Shown: positions 43,460 through 53,058, counted from the first letter of the stretch. The stretch is DNA of 64,000 nucleotides from Acidobacteriota bacterium (GCA_003224905.1 QIAA01000052.1:1-64000); one strand, 5' to 3'. Numbers and translations: made by a program. The notes: generated by a model from the sequence alone, not told the origin.

Positions 43460-44476
43460 ATGGGGTTGAAGGATCATTGGTACATCGCAGCCGAATCCCG
43501 TGAACTGAAACGCAAGCCTCTAGCGGTAAGCCTTGTGGGCAGTCACATCGCACTCTTCCGAACTGATCAGGAAGAAATCGCCGCGCTCGAAGACCGATGT
43601 TCGCACCGCAACACGGCTCTTTCACGCGGTGTGGTGTCATCGGATTGCATTACTTGTCCTTATCACGGATGGCACTTCGACGGTGCCGGCCGATGTGTCC
43701 AGATTCCTTCACTTGGAGCCAGCGCCCATCTGCCGGATCACGGCGTCCGTGCTTATCCCGTACGGGAACAGGACGGCTACATTTGGATTTATCCCGGCGA
43801 GTCGCTTCCAGATTCCGAGCCTTTTCACTTTCCTAATTACCATGAGCAAGGCTGGTCTAGTTTTCGCATGAAAACTCGTTTCCGGGCGTCCGTCGAAGCC
43901 TGCCTGGAAAATTTCCTCGACTGCCCCCACACGGTGTACGTGCACCAAGGTTGGTTTCGGAACCACGATACACGCCAGCTTTCAGCAGTCGTGCGGTCAA
44001 CCAGCGATACCGTTGAAGTCGAGTTTCGCGGTGAGCCGATCACCAGAAGCTTGGTGTCGCGACTGTTCTTTCCTGATGGAAGAGAGTTGCGTCACACCGA
44101 TCGATTCCTGATGCCAAACATCAGCCGCGTGGACTACGATTTCGGTCCCGACCGCCATTTCATCATTACATCGCAGTGCACTCCAATTGCTGACTACGAG
44201 ACGGAGGTGCACACCCTGATCACGTTCAGGTTCGGCCGGATTGCGCCTCTGGTGCGGCTGTTATTGGAGCCGGTCTGCCGCAAGATCATTCGGCAGGATG
44301 TCGAGATACTCGCCGCGCAAACCGAGCAGATTCGCCGTTTTGGCGGCCCGCAATTCCATCATGTTGAAACCGATCTTCTTGGCCTGAGGATTCAGTCCAT
44401 GCGTCGCCGCGCCGAGAGGTCGGAACCTGTAATCGAACAACCCGACCAGGAGCGGGAGATAACAATCTGCTTCTAG
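43460..44476 (+). CDS. Rieske non-heme iron oxygenase
   Basis: A 338-residue oxygenase from ATG 43460 (GAGGTG upstream; GTG 43454 overlaps the previous stop). Rieske cluster ligands: Cys47-x-His49 (DRCSHRNTALSRG) and Cys66-x2-His69 (CPYHGWHF). The catalytic iron site is in ENFLDCPHTVYVHQGWF, with the bridging Asp and two His. The VanA-like arrangement suggests hydroxylation, demethylation or desaturation of a small molecule or lipid. A reductase is not encoded in the cluster. Intact. Confidence 0.9.
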   Translation: MGLKDHWYIAAESRELKRKPLAVSLVGSHIALFRTDQEEIAALEDRCSHRNTALSRGVVSSDCITCPYHGWHFDGAGRCVQIPSLGASAHLPDHGVRAYPVREQDGYIWIYPGESLPDSEPFHFPNYHEQGWSSFRMKTRFRASVEACLENFLDCPHTVYVHQGWFRNHDTRQLSAVVRSTSDTVEVEFRGEPITRSLVSRLFFPDGRELRHTDRFLMPNISRVDYDFGPDRHFIITSQCTPIADYETEVHTLITFRFGRIAPLVRLLLEPVCRKIIRQDVEILAAQTEQIRRFGGPQFHHVETDLLGLRIQSMRRRAERSEPVIEQPDQEREITICF

Positions 44477-44488
44477 CCGAGGACGTTA

Positions 44489-45241
44489 ATGAAAAAGGAG
44501 AGTTTACATAGCCGAATCGTTTCCGTGGAGCAGGTCACCGAGCGGGAGCGGGCAGCCATGTTTGCGATCTTTACCCGGCATTACGACTGCGTCCGTTTCG
44601 AAAAATTCATTTCTGATCTGCGGGAGAAGGATTGCGTATTGATGCTGCACAATGAAACCGGCACGATCTGCGGATTTTCAACGCAAAAACTTCTTCGAGT
44701 CACAGTCGAAGGTCGCCCTATCCGAGCTGTATTCTCAGGTGACACGATTGTCGACCACGCCTACTGGGGAGAGCAGGAGCTCGGCCGTTGCTGGTGCCGT
44801 TACGTCAGCGCTGCGTATGCCGAAGAGGCCGACGTGCCTCTGTACTGGTTCCTGATCTCGAAGGGTTACCGGACATATTTGTATCTGCCGCTCTTCTTTG
44901 AGCGCTTCTACCCCAATTGTCATTCCCCGACACCATCCTTGGAACAGCTCGTGCTCGATGCACTGGCTGGAGCGAAATTTCCGGCTGACTATGATCCGGA
45001 GCGTGGAGTCGTGGCGTTCGCACAGTCCCAGGGTCAACTCAAACCGCATCTGGCCGAAATACCAGCGCGGCGGCTACGCGACCCTCACGTTCAGTTTTTT
45101 CTCGCGCGCAACCCCGGATATCACAAGGGTGACGAACTGGCCTGCCTCGCTGAAATATCGCCTTGCAACATGAAATTGTTTGCCCGACGAATTCTTGCAG
45201 CAGCACCAATCCTCGAGAGTCACTCATTGAGCGGAGATTGA
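44489..45241 (+). CDS. GNAT-like acyltransferase, uncharacterised
   Basis: A 250-residue soluble protein. The N-terminal part (TERERAAMFAIFTRHYDCVRFEKFISDLREKDCVLML, then ICGFSTQKLLRVTVEGRPIRAVFSGDTIVDHAYWGEQEL) has the shape of N-acyltransferases related to GNAT. The acetyl-CoA loop is not obvious. It lies immediately before the GH3 ligase (two bases between stop and GTG start), so it may transfer an acyl group to or from the GH3 product. Family assignment tentative. Confidence 0.6.
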   Translation: MKKESLHSRIVSVEQVTERERAAMFAIFTRHYDCVRFEKFISDLREKDCVLMLHNETGTICGFSTQKLLRVTVEGRPIRAVFSGDTIVDHAYWGEQELGRCWCRYVSAAYAEEADVPLYWFLISKGYRTYLYLPLFFERFYPNCHSPTPSLEQLVLDALAGAKFPADYDPERGVVAFAQSQGQLKPHLAEIPARRLRDPHVQFFLARNPGYHKGDELACLAEISPCNMKLFARRILAAAPILESHSLSGD

Positions 45242-45243
45242 CG

Positions 45244-46887
45244 GTGCACAGGCTTCTCTATCGCACGCTGAATCATGTGATTCTGAGCGGATTTCGGTCT
45301 GCCGCGCGTGAATTCGAGCACGCGCTGGCGGAACCGGAGCAGCCGCAGCGACAGATTCTGCTGCAACTCTTGGAGCGAAATGCAAATAGCTTGTACGGAA
45401 AGAAGCATGGTTTTGCATCGATTCGCAGCGTTCAGGAATATCAGCAACGTGTTCCAGTCGTTTCTTATGACGATCTGGCTCCATGGGTCGAGCGCATTAA
45501 AACTGGCGAAGCTGGTGTCCTCACCACAAAACCAGTCCTGATGTTCGAGAAGAGCAGCGGATCAGCAAGCGCCGCCAAGTACATTCCATATACACGAACG
45601 CTGCAAGCGCAGTTTCGGTCAGCATTGGGTCCGTGGATTACCGATATGTATCGCAGTTTCCCGGGACTCGACGACGGCTCGGCGTATTGGCTGGTGACGC
45701 CGCTGTCTCGCGAGCGGGAAACCACTGTTGCAGCAACTCCTGTCGGGTTCGAGAGCGACACTGAGTATTTCAGCCCGGTGGCTCGATGGATTCTACGCAA
45801 GGCCGCAGCAACTCCGCCGGAGCTGGCGCGCGTCGCGAACCTTGAAAGCTGCATTTATCTCACGCTGCTTTACCTGCTGCAGGCGCGCTCGCTGACCTTC
45901 ATTTCGGTTTGGAATCCAAGCTTCCTTCTGATCCTTCTCGAAAAGCTGGAACACTACGGTGATCGGCTGGTTCGTGATTTGGTGAACGGCCGGACGGAAA
46001 GTCCACTTCTTCCTGTAGTGGCCCGCAGCCTGCGACGAGATGCGTATCAGGCGGAAAAGCTTAAAGCTATGCTCCGTCGCGGTTGCATTGAAACCGCCGT
46101 GGTTTGGCCCCATTTGCGCCTGATCAGCTGCTGGACGTCAGCCGAGTCGGCCAGGGTCGTGCCAGAAATCAAGCAGCGATTTCCGGGTGTCGCAATTCAA
46201 GGCAAGGGCCTGCTGGCTACCGAAGGCGTGGTTTCCATTCCCATTGAGACTTATGAAGGTTGTGTCGCCGCAGTGACGTCACACTTTCTCGAATTCATCG
46301 ATGACTCTGGAAACTGCCGGCTGATTTCGGAACTCGAAGAAGGAGCAACCTACTCAGTGCTGCTGACCACCGGCGGAGGACTTTGGCGCTACAAGTTAGG
46401 CGATCAGGTAAAGGTAAAGGGATTCGCGAAGCGCACCCCGATTCTGGAATTCCTAGGAAAGGAAGACTGCGTCAGCGATTTACGGGGCGAGAAAATCAAC
46501 GCATTCTTTGTGGCTAATGTACTTGCTGACTTCGATTCCTGCCGCTCGGCAACGTTCGCGATGCTGGCCCCCTCCGATGCGGCTATTCCGCACTACACTC
46601 TTTTTCTCGAGAGCCCGCTTTGTAAGCTGGATCTGGCCCACCGAATAGATGAACAATTACAGGCAAATCCGCATTATGCATATTGCCGGCGCCTCGGCCA
46701 ACTCGGAGAACTGCACCTTTTCCGGGTTCGACAGGGAGCACGCGAGGCGTTCTTGAAACACTGCGAGGCCCTGGGCCAACGAGCGGGGGCGGTGAAGTTC
46801 GTTTCGTTAAGTAAACGGGCTGGCTGGGAACGAGTTTTCGAAGGCAATTACGTGCCGGCTGAGCACATGGCAGAGGTTTGCGCATGA
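45244..46887 (+). CDS. GH3-family acyl-adenylating amide synthetase
   Basis: A 547-residue enzyme of the GH3 fold, start GTG 45244 (an upstream in-frame GTG/ATG at 45163 lies in the previous gene). Family motifs: MFEKSSGSASAAKYIPYT (ATP-binding loop), YWLVTPLSRERET, LLATEGVVSIPIETYEG, TYSVLLTTGGGLWRYKLGDQVKV. GH3 enzymes adenylate a carboxylic acid and conjugate it to an amino acid (known for plant jasmonate and auxin). Here the acid may be a modified fatty acid from the same cluster. Stop overlaps the next start. Confidence 0.88.
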   Translation: MHRLLYRTLNHVILSGFRSAAREFEHALAEPEQPQRQILLQLLERNANSLYGKKHGFASIRSVQEYQQRVPVVSYDDLAPWVERIKTGEAGVLTTKPVLMFEKSSGSASAAKYIPYTRTLQAQFRSALGPWITDMYRSFPGLDDGSAYWLVTPLSRERETTVAATPVGFESDTEYFSPVARWILRKAAATPPELARVANLESCIYLTLLYLLQARSLTFISVWNPSFLLILLEKLEHYGDRLVRDLVNGRTESPLLPVVARSLRRDAYQAEKLKAMLRRGCIETAVVWPHLRLISCWTSAESARVVPEIKQRFPGVAIQGKGLLATEGVVSIPIETYEGCVAAVTSHFLEFIDDSGNCRLISELEEGATYSVLLTTGGGLWRYKLGDQVKVKGFAKRTPILEFLGKEDCVSDLRGEKINAFFVANVLADFDSCRSATFAMLAPSDAAIPHYTLFLESPLCKLDLAHRIDEQLQANPHYAYCRRLGQLGELHLFRVRQGAREAFLKHCEALGQRAGAVKFVSLSKRAGWERVFEGNYVPAEHMAEVCA

Positions 46888-48011
46888 TTGCCCCAGTCGT
46901 TCCTCTGCCGAGATCACGATTCGATATTGAATTGGCGACCCCGGCCGATGACCAGGAACTTCGGGCGTTGCTGCGCAGGAACCCCATTCCAGGCTCGATC
47001 AGTGTGACGTTCGAGCGCGAACCTGATTTTTTCGCGTCCTGCCGTATTCGCGGAGATTTCTTTCAGGTGGGGATTGGTCGCGATCGCAAAACTGGAAGGA
47101 TCACCGGCCTCGGCACGCGCTCGATTGCACCTGCTTTCGTCAACGGAGAGCCCATGCCCCTCGGCTATCTGGCCGATCTCCGCCTCGAACCCGAGTACCG
47201 CGGCGGAACTCTGATTACGCGCGGTTACCGTTTTTTGAAAGCTCTGCACGAGGATGGACGCACTCGCCTGTACACAACCATGATTTTTGCGGGGAATTCG
47301 GTCGCGCTGAAGACGATCGCCAGCGGGCGAGCGGGTTTGCCGACATATCACGACATGGGTGCCCTATATTCACCGGGGATTAACATTCGGCGGACAAAAC
47401 CGGCAGTTGCTGCCGCTTGCGATATCCTGCGCGGTTCTTATGAACTCCTCCCTGAAATTGTGGACTGCTTGAATCGAAACAACGCGCGCCGCCAGTTCGC
47501 TCCCATGCACACGATTTCTATGTTCCGGAAGCAGTGGCGCGGTTTTGGAGTGGAAAACTTCTACGTTGCGGTTCGAGACAGTCGGGTTGTCGGCGTGTTG
47601 GGTTGCTGGAACCAGAGTTCGTTCAAACAGACACGGGTTGTTGGGTATGCCCTGCCACTGCGCTGGCTGGTGCCGTTCGCGAATGCATTGCGACCACTGA
47701 CGGGCGCTCCGCGATTTCCCCGACCGGGAGAGGAGCTTGCTTATTTCTACATCAGCTTTATTGCTGTGGACAACGACGACCTCCGGACATTTCGCGCGTT
47801 GCTCCGAACAGCGTACAACGATGCGATCTGTACCAGATATTTGTATGCCATTCTCGCGCTGCACGAGCGAGACCCGTTGCTGCCCGTGTTGCGAGAATAT
47901 TCCTTGACCCCATTCTCCGGACGATTGTTCTGCGTGACCTTTGATGGCGGCAAGAATCTGTTTTGGAAACTGGACGGGCGCGTTCCCTACTTAGAGGCAG
48001 CGACGTTCTGA
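46884..48011 (+). CDS. GNAT-family acyltransferase
   Basis: A 375-residue protein from ATG 46884 (ATGA overlap with GH3). An N-terminal GNAT domain: DIELATPADDQELRALLRR, MPLGYLADLRLEPEYRGGTLITRGYRFLKAL with the R-x-x-x-x-G-type CoA loop (EYRGGTLI), TMIFAGNSVALKTI. A C-terminal domain of similar topology follows (NFYVAVRDSRVVGVLGCWNQSS; YNDAICTRYLYAILALHERDPLL). Tandem GNAT-like architecture is typical of N-acyl amino acid or lipid-forming acyltransferases. Substrate not known. Confidence 0.75.
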   Translation: MIAPVVPLPRSRFDIELATPADDQELRALLRRNPIPGSISVTFEREPDFFASCRIRGDFFQVGIGRDRKTGRITGLGTRSIAPAFVNGEPMPLGYLADLRLEPEYRGGTLITRGYRFLKALHEDGRTRLYTTMIFAGNSVALKTIASGRAGLPTYHDMGALYSPGINIRRTKPAVAAACDILRGSYELLPEIVDCLNRNNARRQFAPMHTISMFRKQWRGFGVENFYVAVRDSRVVGVLGCWNQSSFKQTRVVGYALPLRWLVPFANALRPLTGAPRFPRPGEELAYFYISFIAVDNDDLRTFRALLRTAYNDAICTRYLYAILALHERDPLLPVLREYSLTPFSGRLFCVTFDGGKNLFWKLDGRVPYLEAATF

Positions 48012-48868
48012 TGAGTGTTGGAACCATCCTCGGTCCTCTGCGCTACCGTGCCGACCTGCGCACGTTGATGTTCCTGTCCGGACTCAACACGTTGTTCGCT
48101 CTGCAGTGGCTGAATATGGCGCGCGGCTGCCATCTGCTGCTGCCTACGTACCTCCTGGCCGTCGTGGCTCTGGTGATAAAACACAATCACGTGCACTCAC
48201 CGACTTTTCGCGCGCCAAGCTGGAACAGCGGTTTTGAGATCTGGCTGAGCCTTCTAACCGCACACCCCACTTCCGGCATCATTACCAGCCATAATGTTCT
48301 GCATCACGGGAACAACAACGCCGAAGCAGATTTTGTTCGCTGTTCGCTGGTTCGTTATCGCAATAACCTCGCCAATCTGATGACATTCTTTTTTGCTTCA
48401 GTCGCAGAGATGTACCGAAACAAACCCAGTGATCTGGAGGAATGGCGCTCATCACGCCCCGCTTTATACCGCCAGGCAATCGCCGAGCGCGTTCTTACCT
48501 ATTCATTTCTGGTGATCTTGGTCCTGCTCGATTGGCGGTCCACCCTAAAGTATTGCGCCGGACCCTGGCTATTTGCGCAGTGGGTGCTGGTCACGATCAA
48601 CCTTCTGCAACATCAGGATTGCGACTTTCGTTCCGAGGTCGATCACTCGCGAAACCTCACCGGACGCATTGTGAATTGGCTGCTTTTGAATAACGGGTAT
48701 CACACCGCCCATCACATGTTTCCTTCTGCTCATTGGAGCACCCTGCCGCTCATTCATGAACGCGTCGTGGAGCCACGGCTAGACCCATCTTTGAACGAGC
48801 CCTTCTTATGGCTGTGTGTGTGGCGCAGATTTATTGTTGGGAAGGACTGGCAGGGGGCAAGGGCGTGA
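48011..48868 (+). CDS. Fatty acid desaturase
   Basis: A 285-residue membrane di-iron enzyme from ATG 48011 (TGATG overlap with the previous gene). Three histidine boxes: HNHVH (IKHNHVHSPTF), HNVLHH (SHNVLHHGNNN) and HTAHH (NNGYHTAHHMFPSAHW), plus LLQHQDCD and four hydrophobic helices. Membrane desaturases introduce double or triple bonds, or hydroxyls, into acyl chains. Its presence in a GH3/P450 cluster suggests tailoring of the acyl part. Intact. Confidence 0.9.
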   Translation: MSVGTILGPLRYRADLRTLMFLSGLNTLFALQWLNMARGCHLLLPTYLLAVVALVIKHNHVHSPTFRAPSWNSGFEIWLSLLTAHPTSGIITSHNVLHHGNNNAEADFVRCSLVRYRNNLANLMTFFFASVAEMYRNKPSDLEEWRSSRPALYRQAIAERVLTYSFLVILVLLDWRSTLKYCAGPWLFAQWVLVTINLLQHQDCDFRSEVDHSRNLTGRIVNWLLLNNGYHTAHHMFPSAHWSTLPLIHERVVEPRLDPSLNEPFLWLCVWRRFIVGKDWQGARA

Positions 48869-50262
48869 ACCGATCTCAGCATGCACCCGGTCCGAAGGCA
48901 GGTTTGGGGATTCGAGACCTCTTGAGTTTTCGTCGGGATCCCATCGCCTTTTTGCAAAATCTCGCTTCACATCATGGTGATGTCACGCATTTCCGTCTCG
49001 GCTGGAAGAACGCTTTTCTGCTGAATCACCCGGACTTGGTGCACGAGTTTCTGGTGACACATGCCCCAAGCCACCTTCGCGGACCCGTCATGCAGCGCTC
49101 ACGCGCCATCATGGGAGATGGCTTGCTTACCAGTGAAGACCCAATGCACGCGGCCCAGCGGCGCCTCATCCAGCCCGCGTTTCACCGAGACCGAATTACG
49201 CGTCACGCAACCGTGATGGCCAAATACACCAGCAATATGTGTGCCCGGTGGCGCCCTGGCGAGATCATCGAGCTGCGCAAAGAAATGATGTCCCTTACCT
49301 TAGCCATTCTCGGCAAGACACTCTTCGACACACCGATCTCCGAAGACGCCAGTGAAATCGGCGAAGCTGTCACCGAGTTGATGGCTCTTGTTGACCTCGT
49401 GTTTGTACCCTTCTCTCGATATCTACCGCTTCCTGGCCTGCGGCGGCTAAAGAGAGTGCGTGCCCGGCTCGATCGCCTCATCTACGGTTTGATTGACGAA
49501 CGGTTGCGCTCTGGTGTGGATCACGGTGATCTGCTGTCCATGCTGCTGCAGTCTGCCGGAGAGAAATCGGCTAGTGCCATTCGCCAAGTTCGTGACGAGT
49601 GCCTAACCATTCTTCTGGCCGGACATGAAACGATCGCCAATGCGTTGGCCTATGCGCTGTTTCTCCTGGCGCAGCACTACGATTGCGCAGAGAAGGTCCG
49701 GATCGAAGTAGAGAAGATCGCAGGGCAAAGGGAACTTGGCGCAGAGGATTTCGACCGCCTCACTTTTACTCGCGCCGCGCTTGCCGAATCCATGCGCTTG
49801 TATCCGCCGGTGTGGGTCCTTGGGCGAGGAATAACGCAGCCCTGTTCGGTCGGACCCTACACCGCACCCGCAGGTTCAATTCTGTTCGTAAGCCAATATC
49901 TGCTTCATCGGGACTCTCGTTTCTTCCATGAGCCATTGCGCTTTCATCCGGAGCGGTTTTTGGAAAACAGCCCCACGCAGCGTTTCGCCTACTTCCCTTT
50001 CGGCATCGGTCCACGCCGCTGCATCGGCGAAGGATTTGCCTGGATGGAGGGAGTACTTGCTTTGGCCACTATCACGCGGAAGTGGAATATCGAACTGTTG
50101 CACGAGACGAAGCTTGTTCTCGACGCTAAGATCACCTTACGTCCGAAATTCCCGATACAAGTGAAGTTGACACCGGCACAGCAGAAGGCGACGAGCGGGG
50201 CGCAAACAACCTGCGAAGAACACGCAAGCGAGCGCGTTACCGCCAGATTAGCTGCAAGCTGA
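48865..50262 (+). CDS. Cytochrome P450
   Basis: From GTG 48865 (GTGA overlap with the desaturase) 465 residues. I-helix motif AGHETIAN, K-helix ESMR, and heme-binding FPFGIGPRRCIGEGFA with the proximal Cys. The N-terminus lacks a membrane anchor. Probably hydroxylates or further oxidises the acyl product. No dedicated ferredoxin or reductase gene is nearby. Intact. Confidence 0.92.
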   Translation: MNRSQHAPGPKAGLGIRDLLSFRRDPIAFLQNLASHHGDVTHFRLGWKNAFLLNHPDLVHEFLVTHAPSHLRGPVMQRSRAIMGDGLLTSEDPMHAAQRRLIQPAFHRDRITRHATVMAKYTSNMCARWRPGEIIELRKEMMSLTLAILGKTLFDTPISEDASEIGEAVTELMALVDLVFVPFSRYLPLPGLRRLKRVRARLDRLIYGLIDERLRSGVDHGDLLSMLLQSAGEKSASAIRQVRDECLTILLAGHETIANALAYALFLLAQHYDCAEKVRIEVEKIAGQRELGAEDFDRLTFTRAALAESMRLYPPVWVLGRGITQPCSVGPYTAPAGSILFVSQYLLHRDSRFFHEPLRFHPERFLENSPTQRFAYFPFGIGPRRCIGEGFAWMEGVLALATITRKWNIELLHETKLVLDAKITLRPKFPIQVKLTPAQQKATSGAQTTCEEHASERVTARLAAS

Positions 50263-50647
50263 TGATGACGGCGCATTGCGCGATCAGATATATGTGGAAG
50301 TAGTTCCGGTCCGAAGAGAGGCCAAAGTGCTGAAGAGTGTCGGGGCCAAAGCTCAGACGGATGAATAGCCGAAGACCAAGCAGCAACAGCAGGGCAAAAA
50401 GAATCGGGCGATAGCGTGCCGGATCATAGATGGGCAAGATGCCAACTACTCCCGCAAACACGCCCAGTGCTCCCCAGGGACGCAGAACTGCGGTTGCGGG
50501 GGAACCGGCCGGCAAACTGGCTCCGAACAGACGCGAGTAAAGACCAGCGGCACGGTCTGGGAATAGCACTCCGGCCAGTCCAGTAACTAAATGATCGAGC
50601 GCGAGAATTGCGAGATTCAGGTTCGCCACCAAATGCCAGAGTCTCAT
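50237..50647 (-). CDS. Four-helix membrane protein, convergent with the P450
   Basis: A 136-residue hydrophobic protein starting MRLWHLVANLNLAILALDHLVTGLAG (ATG 50647; the longer frame to 50737 is rejected). Four helices; similar in size and layout to the protein at 53059. It is on the minus strand in an otherwise plus-strand cluster and overlaps the P450 3' end by 26 bases. Possibly DUF4345-like; function unknown. Confidence 0.65.
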   Translation of the reverse strand: MRLWHLVANLNLAILALDHLVTGLAGVLFPDRAAGLYSRLFGASLPAGSPATAVLRPWGALGVFAGVVGILPIYDPARYRPILFALLLLLGLRLFIRLSFGPDTLQHFGLSSDRNYFHIYLIAQCAVIISLQLIWR

Positions 50648-50676
50648 AACGTAAAAGCGCTCACTCGCAGGGAGGA

Positions 50677-52065
50677 TTGTATTTGAAGGACCTGACACAA
50701 GGTTCAGTAATTGGAAACCTGGTGCACATGTCCGCATTCCTCGTGGCCAGCATGGTTATGCAGGCGCTTTATTTGCTTGCCGACATGTATTGGGTAGGCC
50801 GCCTGGGCAAGGAGTCAGTTGCCGCTGTGGGGCTCGCCGCCAATCTCATGGCGCTGACCCTTGCTTTGACCCAGATGCTTGGCGTGGGCACGACAACGCT
50901 GATTTCGCACGCTGGAGGCGTTAAGGATCAGAGCCGCGCAAGTCGTGTGTTCAACCAGTCATTTGCGCTGTCCGTATTCGCAGGAGGAATACTCTGCCTG
51001 CTCACTTTCCTCTTTCGGCGCGCCTACTGCCAGTCGCTTGCCGCCAGTCCCGAGACCGTGAGGCTGGGTGTCGAATATCTGGCGTGGTTTGTGCCAGCTC
51101 TGTTTCTCCAGTTTCCCCTGATTTCAATGGGCTCGGCCCTTAGGGGAGCCGGAGTAGTTAAGCCTACCGTAGCAATTCTCGTAATCACGGTCGTTCTCAA
51201 TCTCGTGTTGGCACCAATCCTTATTTTTGGATGGGGCATTGGGTATCGCTTCGGCGTGCGCGGTGCAGCTATGGCAACTTTTTTTGCGCTGGCCGTGGGG
51301 CTTGCTGCCATACTCGGATATTTCCTGATCAAAGAGAAGTATTTGAAGTTCGAACCGCGAGTGTGGCGACCCGACCTCTCACTCTGGCGCGACATGTTCC
51401 GCATCGGCCTGCCCGCAGGAGCTGAGCTTGCCATTCTCGGTGTCTACCTGATTCTCGTCTATGCGGCGATCCGTCACTTCGGCGCCGCCGCCCAGGGCGG
51501 ATTCGCCATCGGAGCACGGATCATGCAGTCGCTGATTCTGCCTGCGGTCGCGGTCGGCATGGCGAATGCGCCCATTGTGGGTCAGAACTACTCTGCGAAG
51601 AAGTTCACGCGCGTGCGCGAGGCTTTCTGGTCTGCATGCGCAGTGGGATCTGTCGTGATGCTACTCCTGACCGCGATGTGTCAGATTGCACCGGCGTTCT
51701 TGGTCAGATTGTTCTCGCAGCAGGACGACGTTTTAGCAGTGGGGGCCGAGTACCTGAGAGTGATCTCCGTCACATTTCTCGCGACTGGTTCAATTTTCGC
51801 CGCTTCCAGTGTCTTTCAAGGACTGGGCAATACAAAGCCTCCATTTGTGAGCTCTGTGGTGCGGCTGTTTATATTTGCCATACCTGTACTGCTGCTTTTT
51901 CATGTGCCGGGACTTAGGTTGCGCCACGTTTGGCTCCTCTCAGCCGGATCAATCTGGGTGCAGGCACTGATGAACTTATGGTTCCTGAGAAGAGAATTCC
52001 GAAACAAGCTGGCCGCGCGCGATGGCATTATCGACGATCGGGTAACTCTGCAGACTGTGAGCTAG
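50677..52065 (+). CDS. MATE-family multidrug/metabolite efflux protein
   Basis: A 462-residue exporter with twelve helices. The MATE pattern is visible in LADMYWVGRLGKESVAAVGLAANLMALTLAL near the N-terminus, MGSALRGAGVVKPTVAILVITVVLNL, and the repeated half (ALPAVAVGMANAPIVGQNYSA-type segment; SVFQGLGNTKPPFVSSVVRL). Start is TTG 50677 or TTG 50683, the latter better spaced from GGGAGGA. Probably exports the cluster product. Intact. Confidence 0.9.
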   Translation: MYLKDLTQGSVIGNLVHMSAFLVASMVMQALYLLADMYWVGRLGKESVAAVGLAANLMALTLALTQMLGVGTTTLISHAGGVKDQSRASRVFNQSFALSVFAGGILCLLTFLFRRAYCQSLAASPETVRLGVEYLAWFVPALFLQFPLISMGSALRGAGVVKPTVAILVITVVLNLVLAPILIFGWGIGYRFGVRGAAMATFFALAVGLAAILGYFLIKEKYLKFEPRVWRPDLSLWRDMFRIGLPAGAELAILGVYLILVYAAIRHFGAAAQGGFAIGARIMQSLILPAVAVGMANAPIVGQNYSAKKFTRVREAFWSACAVGSVVMLLLTAMCQIAPAFLVRLFSQQDDVLAVGAEYLRVISVTFLATGSIFAASSVFQGLGNTKPPFVSSVVRLFIFAIPVLLLFHVPGLRLRHVWLLSAGSIWVQALMNLWFLRREFRNKLAARDGIIDDRVTLQTVS

Positions 52066-52071
52066 GATCAC

Positions 52072-52962
52072 ATGTCAAACGCTAGGACATTCCTCTGGCT
52101 GTTCGCATATGTGCAGCTTGGATTCATCAGCCTTGACCTGTTCGAGCACTGGTACTCTGTGCGCTCTGGGGGAGTACGCGGTTTATTGAACAAGAATCTT
52201 GCCTTGATTTGCGGAATTGGTATCGCGTGTTTTGCCTATTTCGGTATTCAGCTTGCCCTCGCGTCAACTCTCCCAACTCTCGACAAGCTCACCGTCGTCG
52301 CAACCGGGCTTGCGTCTAGACATGCTGCCGAGCCCAGCCGGGTGTGGGCTGGTCCCATCTTTCTGGCGGCCTTTGTCACCGGCACTTTTTTCGATTATCT
52401 CGTTCACCGCTTTTTGCTACATGGGCCGCTCTGGAGACTGCACGAAAACCATCATCTTCCTTCGGTTGTTTCCAACGTGATGCCGGGAATTGCGGCGCGG
52501 CCGTTCGTAGTAGTGCCGAACTTTTTGATCAACGTCTGTTCCTGCGCTGCAACATTCGGGGTCGTACGTCTGCTAGGCCAACCAGAGCTGATCGCGACGT
52601 TTATATATGTACTGCCGGCGTTGTTGCTGAGTTTCGCCTTCGTGGCAAGCGCCAGCCATTCAAACTTTCTGCGTCGCTTTGATTTTGTCGATAAGGGATT
52701 TCGCTTCTTACTGTTGATTAGTCCGCGGGAGCATTTACTGCATCACTCCGCCACGCTGAAGGGCAACTACGGAAACTTTACTGCTATCTGGGATCGTCTG
52801 CTCGGTACGTATATATCTCGCGGCGAAGCTGGCGAGCTCACCCTCGGCCTGAACTACGACCAGGATTTTCTCGGTGCCATTACCGCCGGCCGGATGAAGC
52901 TTCTCAGCGCGTGCGCGCCCGTTATCAGGTGGGCCGGGTGTGCCGGCTCGATCCAGAACTAG
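52072..52962 (+). CDS. Sterol desaturase/fatty acid hydroxylase superfamily protein
   Basis: A 296-residue membrane di-iron protein: HRFLLHGPLWRLHENHH carries the first His motifs (HxxxH and HxxHH), SASHSNFLRRFDFVDKGFR and LISPREHLLHHSATLKGNYGNFTAIWDRLLGTY carry the last. Such proteins hydroxylate or desaturate lipids. Six bases after the MATE stop, in the same direction, so part of the cluster operon. Intact. Confidence 0.85.
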   Translation: MSNARTFLWLFAYVQLGFISLDLFEHWYSVRSGGVRGLLNKNLALICGIGIACFAYFGIQLALASTLPTLDKLTVVATGLASRHAAEPSRVWAGPIFLAAFVTGTFFDYLVHRFLLHGPLWRLHENHHLPSVVSNVMPGIAARPFVVVPNFLINVCSCAATFGVVRLLGQPELIATFIYVLPALLLSFAFVASASHSNFLRRFDFVDKGFRFLLLISPREHLLHHSATLKGNYGNFTAIWDRLLGTYISRGEAGELTLGLNYDQDFLGAITAGRMKLLSACAPVIRWAGCAGSIQN

Positions 52963-53058
52963 GCGGCCACGGTGACCCTTAAGGTGCACATCAGTTTGCA
53001 CTGGTATTCGCCACAATGTTGGCGCAGCATTTGAAGCAGATTCGGAGGAGGGAAATAT

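Noticed and set aside
39649-52962. Enediyne cluster, suggested by the UnbU/UnbV-like fusion
   Set aside because: No enediyne PKS or thioesterase is present, and ASPIC/VCBS proteins are common in Acidobacteriota outside such loci.
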